This document shows, in pieces, positions 1 through 5,205 of a stretch of DNA of 9,223 bases (positions are counted from its first letter, which is position 1; each line of letters begins with the position of its first letter). A program made the translations under genes and the position numbers. Below the pieces are notes generated by a model that had not been told where the DNA came from, ran no database searches, and saw only the letters and a list, made by a program, of their open reading frames with translations. This DNA is from Chloroflexia bacterium (GTDB taxonomy: Bacteria; Chloroflexota; Chloroflexia; QHBQ01; JADMIH01): assembly GCA_025927935.1 (NCBI GenBank), contig JAICKM010000228.1:1-9223 (forward strand), in the 5' to 3' direction.

Positions 1-302
1 GTCACCAGCCAGGCGATCTGCTGGGCGCCGCCGACCCCGGCCAGGGCGTCGGTGCTCAAATGGCCGACCAGCGCCGTATCCACCACGCCGATCATGGTCT
101 GCATGAAGTTTTCGACAATCGAGGGCCAGGCCAGATTCATGACCCGGCTGCGGATCGACTTGCGCTCTGTCGCTGTGAGTGGCGCATCCGCCGCCGCCGC
201 CGGCCCGGTTGCTTCCGGGGGAGCGGCCCGGCGAGCCGCGGGTAAGTTCCTGCGAGCAGGCCAAGCCAGCACGCTCCCATAGGAGATCAGTTTCTTCGCC
301 AA
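1..302 (-). CDS. MATE-family multidrug/cation antiporter, N-terminal part (runs off the window)
   Basis: The minus strand encodes the N-terminal 100 codons of a MATE (multidrug and toxic compound extrusion) inner-membrane exporter. Such proteins expel drugs or metabolites in exchange for Na+ or H+. The diagnostic part is the first transmembrane helix: NLAWPSIVENF, then MQTMIGVVDTALVGHLS, then DALAGVGGAQQIAWLV, which matches the usual MATE TM1-loop-TM2 start. The frame stays open upstream to a TTG at 300-302 preceded by AAAGGA (minus strand, 313-318) about 10 nt away, so I take TTG as the start. This gives a 54-residue Ala/Pro-rich cytoplasmic leader before MNLAWP. Alternatives are GTG at 270-272 and ATG at 138-140; the ATG sits right at TM1 but has no good ribosome binding site. 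The C-terminal portion lies outside the window. The family call is firm, the substrate is unknown and the start is moderately sure. Confidence 0.85.
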   Translation of the reverse strand, partial: MAKKLISYGSVLAWPARRNLPAARRAAPPEATGPAAAADAPLTATERKSIRSRVMNLAWPSIVENFMQTMIGVVDTALVGHLSTDALAGVGGAQQIAWLV

Positions 303-382
303 GAGAAATCCATCCTTTGCATGTGGGGTTCGCGGCTTGAGTGGCCGGGGCCAAACCCTGACGTTTACGTTAATGTCCTTAT

Positions 383-391
383 ATTATACCA
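383..391 (-). promoter_or_regulatory. Extended -10 promoter for the MATE gene
   Basis: On the minus strand the sequence reads TGGTATAAT: a perfect TATAAT (383-388) with the TG of an extended -10 element (390-391). No good -35 is visible 16-18 nt upstream, which is acceptable for an extended -10 promoter. Transcription would start near 376, leaving a leader of about 75 nt to the proposed TTG start. Confidence 0.55.
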
Positions 392-502
392 AAAAACAGA
401 TATTTCGGATCTCCGTATTACCGCAATTCTTGATTCAATTTCTGCAACTTTGGATGGATATGCAACACGATCGAAGGTATCAAGGGACAGGCTGCCGGGG
501 GG

Positions 503-536
503 AAAGCAAACCGGACGCCGCGGGGGCGGCGTCCGG
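503..536 (-). terminator. Rho-independent terminator of hisS
   Basis: A perfect 11-bp GC-rich stem, CCGGACGCCGC / GCGGCGTCCGG (511-521 and 526-536) with a GGGG loop, lies 26 nt past the hisS stop codon. On the minus strand it is followed by TTTGCTTT (503-510), an adequate U tract. It separates hisS from the MATE gene, which has its own promoter. Confidence 0.85.
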
Positions 537-562
537 CACACGGCTTTGAGTGGGGGAGCGGA

Positions 563-1903
563 CTAGCTGTCCAGCGCGGCCAGGTAGTCCACCAGGGCAC
601 TGGCAAACCCGCGGCGGGGCAGCGTCTGCTGCACCTGGGTTTTGAGGTTCTTCAGCACGACTTCGCCGCGCGCCAGTTCATCGGGCGCGACGATGGCCGC
701 CAGCGGGATGCCGGCCCGGTCGGCATACTGGAGTTGTTTGCCCAGCTTATCGCTCGGATTGAGGTAGATCTCGGACGGGACATCGACGTGGCGGATCTCG
801 GACAGCAGATGCAGCGCCTGTGGCAGCACCTCCCGGTTAAACGGCGCGACGATGATCTTGCTCACGCTGGCCGGCACATCGACCATGCCCAGGCTATCGA
901 GCACGTCGATGATGCGTTCCAGGCCGAGGGAACTGCCGGTCGTCGGCAGGTCGCGGCCGCTGAACATGCCGACCAGCCGGTCGTAGCGCCCGCCGCCGCC
1001 CAGCGAGCCGATTTTCGGTTCCTCGACGTTAATCTCCCAGATCGGGCCGGTGTAGTAGTCAAGCCCGCGGGCCAGCGTCGGATCGACGCGGATGCGCCCC
1101 GCCGAGGGCGTCAGTGCGCTGACATACTCTACAATCTCGCGCAACTCGTGGACGCCTTCCAGGGCCGCCGGATCATCGGCCAGACGGGTTTGCAGGCGGT
1201 CCAGGAGGGTTAGGTTATCCAGGCCCGTGTCCGCAGTGGCGAATTCGAGCGCGCGCCGGGCCGCATCGGCGGGCACGCCGTAGCGGTCCATCTCGCTCAG
1301 CACGCCGTCGGGGCCGATCTTGGGCAGTTTGTCGATGGCGCGATAAATCGACCCCGCCTGCTCGGCGGGCACCCCGGCGTAGCGGGCCATGCCGGCCATC
1401 AGTTTGCGGTTGTACAGCAGGATGCTGTAGCCGGTAAAGCCAAGCGTATCCATAGCCTCGCTCAAGATGGAGAGGATCTCGGCGTCGGCGAGCATACTGG
1501 AGGTGCCGACGATGTCGATGTCACACTGGTAGAACTCGCGGTAGCGCCCCCGCTGCGGCTTCTCGGCTCGCCAGACCGGCGCCATGTGATAGCGCTTGAA
1601 GGGAAAGACGATGTTGTTCTGGTAGAGGCCGACGACCCGCGCCAGGGGCACCGTCAGGTCATAGCGCAGGCCCACGTCGCGGCCCCCGGCGTCCTGGAAG
1701 CGGTAGAGCAACCGCTCCTCTTCGCCGTACTTACCGGTCAGCGTCTCCAGATATTCAAGCGCGGGCGTATCGAGCGGCGCAAAGCCATGCTTCTCGAAGA
1801 TCTCGCGCAACGTACTCATAATATGCTGGCGCAAAATCATCTGCGCCGGCAAGAAATCGCGGAACCCCTTGAGTAACTGCGGCTTGATCTGCTCGCTTGG
1901 CAT
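563..1903 (-). CDS. hisS: Histidyl-tRNA synthetase (class II)
   Basis: This encodes HisRS (446 aa), the cytoplasmic enzyme that activates histidine with ATP and charges tRNA-His. The N-terminal motif GFRDFLPAQ (residues 13-21) is typical. The catalytic class II core shows RYDLTVPLAR (80-89), motif 2 with WRAEKPQRGRYREFYQCDID (111-130), the histidine-binding ARGLDYYTG (278-286), GGGGRYDRLVG (302-312) and motif 3 GSSLGLERI (323-331). A C-terminal anticodon-binding domain covers roughly 346-440. Both histidine motifs and the catalytic arginines argue for a true synthetase, not the HisZ regulatory paralogue. I choose the ATG at 1901-1903 (MPSEQIKPQ) because TTGAGGT lies about 9 nt upstream; a longer frame from 1954 would cross the leader hairpin and ribosome binding site. 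The gene is monocistronic, with its own promoter and terminator. Confidence 0.97.
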   Translation of the reverse strand: MPSEQIKPQLLKGFRDFLPAQMILRQHIMSTLREIFEKHGFAPLDTPALEYLETLTGKYGEEERLLYRFQDAGGRDVGLRYDLTVPLARVVGLYQNNIVFPFKRYHMAPVWRAEKPQRGRYREFYQCDIDIVGTSSMLADAEILSILSEAMDTLGFTGYSILLYNRKLMAGMARYAGVPAEQAGSIYRAIDKLPKIGPDGVLSEMDRYGVPADAARRALEFATADTGLDNLTLLDRLQTRLADDPAALEGVHELREIVEYVSALTPSAGRIRVDPTLARGLDYYTGPIWEINVEEPKIGSLGGGGRYDRLVGMFSGRDLPTTGSSLGLERIIDVLDSLGMVDVPASVSKIIVAPFNREVLPQALHLLSEIRHVDVPSEIYLNPSDKLGKQLQYADRAGIPLAAIVAPDELARGEVVLKNLKTQVQQTLPRRGFASALVDYLAALDS

Positions 1904-1935
1904 GGAATTGTACCTCAAATTGCAAAATAACGAAC

Positions 1936-1950
1936 GCCGGATGCTCCGGC
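1936..1950 (-). promoter_or_regulatory. Short hairpin in the hisS leader
   Basis: A perfect 6-bp stem GCCGGA-TGC-TCCGGC lies in the short 5' leader of hisS, about 33 nt before the start codon and just downstream of the predicted transcription start. It could stabilise the mRNA end or tune initiation. The leader is far too short for a T-box riboswitch. A function is only inferred. Confidence 0.35.
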
Positions 1951-1971
1951 ACAAATGTGATAGATACGCTA

Positions 1972-2001
1972 ATTATAGCACACGCCTGCGTGCCGGACCA
2001 A
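1972..2001 (-). promoter_or_regulatory. hisS promoter (extended -10)
   Basis: Minus strand: TGCTATAAT is a perfect TATAAT (1972-1977) with an extended -10 TG (1979-1980). TTGGTC at 1996-2001 gives a partial -35 at an 18-nt spacing. Transcription would start near 1965, about 60 nt before the ATG. Confidence 0.65.
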
Positions 2002-2106
2002 TTGGGCGCGGGGCCACCCAGCGCTCATGCGATCGGCCACCCCCGGCGCTATAACAGCACGCACTTTCTATGGGCCGAATACTATCTGCGGAGGTCGATT
2101 CTGCGG

Positions 2107-2112
2107 TATAAT
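2107..2112 (+). promoter_or_regulatory. -10 box for the membrane-protein gene at 2227
   Basis: A perfect TATAAT lies 115 nt before the start codon. No convincing -35 is present at 17 nt (ATCTGC). The predicted leader is about 108 nt. Confidence 0.4.
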
Positions 2113-2226
2113 CACAGTGATGGCTATGGAGGGAATCGGACCTGGCCGAGTCCGCCCACTTGGCCCGAGAAGGGGCGGCAGCGCGCCGGGTCCGTAACAC
2201 CCAGCACGCACCAAGGAGACAGGGCC

Positions 2227-3147
2227 ATGACCACCCCGGAAGGCAACATGGCGGCAAGCCCGACCCATCCCGTTGAGATCGTGCGCGGGGCCGGCGTGCG
2301 CGACGACCGCATCCTGCCCGCCGTCCACTGGGTAGCCGGGCTGGTGACGCTCGTCTTGCTCACCGCCGCCGTGATCCTCTACCTGTTCCCCGATCGGACG
2401 AGTGAGCTATTTGCCTGGACCATCCACCCGACGATGAGCGCCTTGATCATGGGCGCGGGATATGGTGCCGGGGCCTATTACTTCGCGCGGGTCTTCCTCG
2501 CCTCCCGGTGGCACCAAGTCGGCCTCTACTTCCCGGCGATCAGCACCTTTACCTGGGTCCTGGGCATCTCCACGATCCTCTACTGGGACAAATTCAACCA
2601 CGATCATATCGCGTTCTACGCCTGGGTCTTGCTCTATTTCGCCGCCCCGTTCCTCATCCCCATCCTCTGGCTCCGCAATCGCCAGCTCGACCCCGGTATC
2701 CCCGATCCCGATGACGTGCTAGTCCCGCGGCCGATCCGCCTTGTGGCGGGAATCGCGGGCCTGGGGTTGCTGGGCGTGGCGGCGCTGATGGTGCTGCTGC
2801 CGGAATCGGTCCTCGGGGTGTGGCCCTGGCAGTTAACCCCCGCCACCTGCCGCGTGATCGGAGGTTGGCTGGCCGCACCGGGCGTCTCCGAGGTCCTGTT
2901 TGCATTCGAGCCGCGCTGGAGTGCCTGGCGAATTATCGTGCAGCATCAGGCCATCGCCGCCGGCCTGATCCTGATCGCCGTCGGGCGCGCCTGGGGCGAG
3001 TTCAACCCGGCAAACCCGGCAACCTGGCTATACGTGGGCGGGATGGCCGGTTTCTGGGTCGCCCTGGTCACCCTGCTCTATGTGATGGATTCCCGCCGGG
3101 TCAAAGCTGCCACCCGGCCCCGTCCGGCGCAGACAGGCATCCGCTAG
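2227..3147 (+). CDS. Polytopic membrane protein of unknown function, two-fold repeat
   Basis: This is a 306-aa integral membrane protein that I cannot assign to a characterised family. AAGGAG (2213-2218) lies 8 nt before the ATG and fixes the start; the same frame is open far upstream but without support. By hydrophobicity there are about eight membrane segments: residues ~31-54, 62-90, 99-119, 127-149, 169-191, 205-225, 235-253 and 265-287, with a short soluble head and a basic tail. The two halves resemble each other: LFPDRT (53-58) with LLPESV (190-195); W-x-I-x-P...I-x-G (64-76) with W-x-L-x-P...I-x-G (201-213); RW (94-95) with RW (230-231); WDKFN (120-124) with WGEFN (256-260). This suggests a four-helix unit that duplicated. 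There are no enzyme motifs, and the few His/Asp residues form no obvious metal or heme site. It converges on the oxidoreductase with one base between stop codons. Coding status is sure, function unknown. Confidence 0.85.
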   Translation: MTTPEGNMAASPTHPVEIVRGAGVRDDRILPAVHWVAGLVTLVLLTAAVILYLFPDRTSELFAWTIHPTMSALIMGAGYGAGAYYFARVFLASRWHQVGLYFPAISTFTWVLGISTILYWDKFNHDHIAFYAWVLLYFAAPFLIPILWLRNRQLDPGIPDPDDVLVPRPIRLVAGIAGLGLLGVAALMVLLPESVLGVWPWQLTPATCRVIGGWLAAPGVSEVLFAFEPRWSAWRIIVQHQAIAAGLILIAVGRAWGEFNPANPATWLYVGGMAGFWVALVTLLYVMDSRRVKAATRPRPAQTGIR

Positions 3148-3148
3148 A

Positions 3149-4531
3149 TCAAACGGGAGACCGGGCACCTCCAGGCCGCAAGACCCGCGCCAGCATGCCT
3201 GGCCCGACCAGAGCGCGGAGCGGTTGGACCAGTTGGAGAACCTCGACCAGCGTCAGATATACCACCCGGTCCGTCGTGGACCGGCGCAGCACCCGGTCTA
3301 TGTAGCGCTGGGCCAGGAGGTCGCCCAGCGTCGGGCGGCCCCCCACCGTCTGCGGACAGCGGAAGTCTTCCAGGATCGCAATGGCCCAGAGCGGCCGGTT
3401 ACCGCGGGCGAGCCGCCGCTGGAACCGCGCGGCCAGGCCACGAAGATCGCCGTCCGGATGGCGGCGGCCCTGGTCGCGCAGGGTGGCGGCCAGTATCGCT
3501 GCCCCCAGCGCGGCGGCTGTCATCCCCTGCCCATAGACCGGATTGAAGGCGCACGCGGCGTCGCCAACCACCACGAACTGTTCCGGCCACCGCGCCAGGC
3601 GCTCATAGTAACGCCAGCGGTTTGCGGTGCCGCGATAGCCGACGATGGGCGAGAGCGGCTGGGCGTGCTGCAGGGCGTCGTAGAGGACCGGGCTGCGCAG
3701 ACTGCGGGCGAATTCCAGGAAATCAGGGTCGGCGGTGGGCGGGTAATCCCCGCCGATGCCCACCAGGGTCACCAGCCAGCGCCCGCCCTCGACCCGATAG
3801 ATCCCGCCGCCCCGCATATGGGCCGGCGGGGCGGGCTGAATATAGAGGCCCTGCCACGGGGCTGTGAAGTCCTCCGGTGGGGCGTAGTAGCGACTGCTGT
3901 ACCCTAGAAAGGAGTTGATAACAAGCTCCTTCGGCTTGGCGTAGCCGAGGATCGCCAGCCACTCCGGCGCCCGCGATCCCCGTCCGCCGGCATCCACGAC
4001 CAGATCCGCGGCCAGGTCTTCTTCCAGGGGTACGCCGCCCGTGGTCAGGCCGCGCGGACGGACCCGAACCCCGGTCACACGCACGCCAGTTGCGTCGGAC
4101 AGCAGGCCCACGACGTCACACGCTTCCCGGAAGCGCACCGTCGGGAGAGTGCGCAGCCGGCGCCGCACCACCCATTCGCGCAGGTCGCGGCTACAAGTCC
4201 GCCCGTGGCGCCCGGAAGCGAAGACGGGACCCCAGCCGGCGCGGTTGAGCCAGAAGCCGTCCTGGGTCACGTCAAGGCGCGGTGCATCGAGGGCACCTAG
4301 CTCGTCTTCCAGGCCCGGAAACCATTGTTCCAGGATGGCCTGCCCGCGCAACAGCAGGATATGCACATGGCGGGCCTGCGGCACGCCTTTGCGCGGGTGC
4401 GGGCCATTGGGCAAGCGATCGCGTTCGATCACAGTCACGCGGGCGAACTGGTCAGCGAGCGCTCGCGCCGTCAAGAGCCCGGCCATGCTGCCGCCGACGA
4501 CGACAGCGTGGCCCGGATATGGGGTGTTCAT
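3149..4531 (-). CDS. FAD-dependent oxidoreductase / monooxygenase-like flavoprotein
   Basis: This 460-aa soluble flavoprotein has the p-hydroxybenzoate-hydroxylase/geranylgeranyl-reductase-like fold (FAD_binding_3 / COG0644-type). The N-terminal Rossmann motif VVVGGSMAG (10-18) binds ADP of FAD and ends in the ribose-binding acid of TVIERD (33-38). GVPQARHVH (49-57) is typical of this subgroup. VVDAGGRGSRAPEWL (178-192) is the DG-type motif, and VVGDAACAFNPVYGQGM (321-337) the GD motif contacting the FAD ribityl and pyrophosphate. The C-terminal ~120 residues are helical without a further domain. The second Rossmann glycine is Ser15, as in relatives carrying GGSMAG. The start is ATG 4529-4531 (MNTPYPGH), with AGGAA 8 nt upstream; a longer frame from 4609 would run through the promoter. 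The substrate is not readable from sequence, and no neighbour points to a pathway. The gene appears monocistronic. Confidence 0.88.
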   Translation of the reverse strand: MNTPYPGHAVVVGGSMAGLLTARALADQFARVTVIERDRLPNGPHPRKGVPQARHVHILLLRGQAILEQWFPGLEDELGALDAPRLDVTQDGFWLNRAGWGPVFASGRHGRTCSRDLREWVVRRRLRTLPTVRFREACDVVGLLSDATGVRVTGVRVRPRGLTTGGVPLEEDLAADLVVDAGGRGSRAPEWLAILGYAKPKELVINSFLGYSSRYYAPPEDFTAPWQGLYIQPAPPAHMRGGGIYRVEGGRWLVTLVGIGGDYPPTADPDFLEFARSLRSPVLYDALQHAQPLSPIVGYRGTANRWRYYERLARWPEQFVVVGDAACAFNPVYGQGMTAAALGAAILAATLRDQGRRHPDGDLRGLAARFQRRLARGNRPLWAIAILEDFRCPQTVGGRPTLGDLLAQRYIDRVLRRSTTDRVVYLTLVEVLQLVQPLRALVGPGMLARVLRPGGARSPV

Positions 4532-4580
4532 GGGCGTGTTCCTGTGCAATGCAGGTGATCCTGGGTCGATCCTGGCGCTA

Positions 4581-4609
4581 AGCCTAACCCCCAGCGCCCC
4601 ACCTGTCAA
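4581..4609 (-). promoter_or_regulatory. Promoter of the FAD oxidoreductase gene
   Basis: The minus strand carries a perfect -35 TTGACA (4604-4609), then 17 nt, then TAGGCT (4581-4586), which keeps T-A---T of the -10 consensus. The leader would be about 40-45 nt to the ATG at 4531. Confidence 0.55.
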
Positions 4610-4709
4610 GTGCGTAGCGACCGGCCACCGGGCTTGGGGATTTTAAGCAGGGTGGATCGCGCAGACAAAACCGCGCGCCACTGATACAAGGCGCAAGGCG
4701 GAGCGCGGG

Positions 4710-4733
4710 GCGCCCGGCAGAGTAACCGGGCGC
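4710..4733. repeat. GC-rich inverted repeat in the divergent spacer
   Basis: Perfect 8-bp arms GCGCCCGG (4710-4717) and CCGGGCGC (4726-4733) flank an 8-nt loop. No T tract follows on either side and no gene reads into it, so it is not an obvious terminator. It could be a protein site or a structural element; the role is unknown. Confidence 0.5.
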
Positions 4734-4805
4734 GAGCCGGCGCAATTTATATCCGGGCTATGTGCAGGCGTGCTTGCGCGGCCCCACTCACCGTGGATAG
4801 GTGTT

Positions 4806-4825
4806 CATGGTACTATGGTACCATG
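4806..4825. promoter_or_regulatory. Perfect palindrome, candidate operator
   Basis: CATGGTAC (4806-4813) and GTACCATG (4818-4825) are perfect inverted arms separated by TATG. The site lies about 65 bp upstream of the -10 box of the DUF951-MFS operon. A symmetric site of this size and position is typical for binding of a dimeric regulator such as a TetR- or MarR-type repressor, often seen before exporter genes, but no regulator gene is present in the window. Confidence 0.45.
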
Positions 4826-4886
4826 GCGTCGCGGATTTTGTACTATTCTGTGACGGGGTAGATTTGATTTATTGCACGATTAGTTG

Positions 4887-4895
4887 TGGTATAAT
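4887..4895 (+). promoter_or_regulatory. Extended -10 promoter of the DUF951-MFS operon
   Basis: TGGTATAAT combines the TG of an extended -10 (4887-4888) with a perfect TATAAT (4890-4895). The same TGGTATAAT occurs in the MATE promoter. TTGATT (4864-4869) is a possible but widely spaced -35 (20 nt). The leader is about 55 nt. Confidence 0.6.
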
Positions 4896-4956
4896 ATGGG
4901 CTGGATCGGGTCCGCCAGGCCCCGTCCCGCCGTGGAGCTAGAAAGAGAGCTATCTC

Positions 4957-5202
4957 ATGCCCGTTTTGGATATCCGGGTGGGAGATGTGTATCGCCTGCG
5001 CAAACCGCATCCCTGCGGCAGCTTCGATTGGCAGGTGCGACGCACAGGCGCCGACATCCGTATGGTGTGTGTGGGCTGCGGCCACACCGTGATGTTACCC
5101 CGCAGCACTTTCGAGCGCCGGGTCAAGACACTGCTGTCTCGTGACGAACCTGCCGCGCCTGCAACCACTCCAATGGACGATACGGATGATAAGGATTGCT
5201 GA
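4957..5202 (+). CDS. DUF951 family protein
   Basis: This 81-aa protein matches the DUF951 family (COG4481), small bacterial proteins of unknown function. The family pattern is clear: VGDVYRLRKPHPCG (8-21), W25 and the following V-R-x-G-x-D-I-R, then CVGCG (38-42), VMLPRSTFERRVK (45-57). Cys20, Cys38 and Cys41 (a CxxC pair plus one) could bind a metal, and the basic centre could contact nucleic acid; both are inference. The tail (62-81) is a Pro/Ala then Asp-rich, probably disordered extension. The start is ATG 4957 with GAGAG (4945-4949) 7 nt upstream, a weak ribosome binding site. The stop is only 3 nt before the MFS start, and the ribosome binding site of that gene lies inside the end of this one, so the two are probably translationally coupled. 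Confidence 0.9.
   Translation: MPVLDIRVGDVYRLRKPHPCGSFDWQVRRTGADIRMVCVGCGHTVMLPRSTFERRVKTLLSRDEPAAPATTPMDDTDDKDC
5191..5195 (+). promoter_or_regulatory. Ribosome binding site for MFS 1 embedded in the DUF951 gene
   Basis: AAGGA lies inside the last codons of the DUF951 gene, 10 nt before the ATG at 5206. It supports this start, and the shared MAEA N-terminus of the paralogue at 7082 supports it again. No promoter is visible between the two genes. Confidence 0.65.
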
Positions 5203-5205
5203 CGT

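Larger units (their letters stand above)
1904..2226. other. Divergent intergenic region between hisS and the membrane-protein gene
   Basis: This 323-bp spacer holds the leftward hisS promoter and leader (1904-2001) and the rightward promoter and leader of the next gene (about 2107-2226). The stretch between (2002-2100) shows nothing I can name beyond a lone TATAAC (2050-2055, plus strand). The rightward leader contains a weak 5-bp hairpin CGGAC/GTCCG (2137-2141 and 2150-2154). I see no tRNA or riboswitch signature. Confidence 0.7.
4532..4956. other. Divergent intergenic region, oxidoreductase / DUF951 operon
   Basis: These 425 bp have no gene I can support. From left to right they hold the leftward oxidoreductase leader and promoter (4532-4609), an unassigned GC-rich stretch with a hairpin (4710-4733), a perfect palindrome (4806-4825), and the rightward promoter and leader of the DUF951 operon (4887-4956). 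From about 4840 to 4895 the DNA is clearly more AT-rich than its surroundings, as expected for a promoter. Confidence 0.7.

Noticed and set aside
321..566. Short plus-strand open frames between the MATE gene and hisS
   Set aside because: They run through the hisS terminator and the MATE promoter and have no family resemblance or ribosome binding site.
734..1213. Plus-strand open frame of 159 codons inside hisS
   Set aside because: It lies wholly within the recognised hisS coding sequence and has no independent protein signature.
1904..1954. Upstream in-frame ATG for hisS adding 17 residues
   Set aside because: The extension would run through the leader hairpin and ribosome binding site; HisRS proteins normally begin just before the GFRDFLP motif.
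1904..2001. T-box or other amino-acid riboswitch in front of hisS
   Set aside because: The predicted leader is only about 60 nt with one small hairpin and has no T-box sequence or terminator/antiterminator pair.
2120..2197. 25-codon leader ORF before the membrane-protein gene
   Set aside because: It would begin at or before the predicted transcription start and has no ribosome binding site, so it is probably chance.
1897..2226. 110-codon N-terminal extension of the membrane protein's frame
   Set aside because: It covers the hisS leader and both promoters, shows no protein-like composition, and the AAGGAG at 2213 clearly marks the start at 2227.
4532..4609. Upstream in-frame ATG for the flavoprotein adding 26 residues
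   Set aside because: The added part overlaps the TTGACA/TAGGCT promoter and precedes the usual N-terminus, which starts a few residues before the Rossmann strand.
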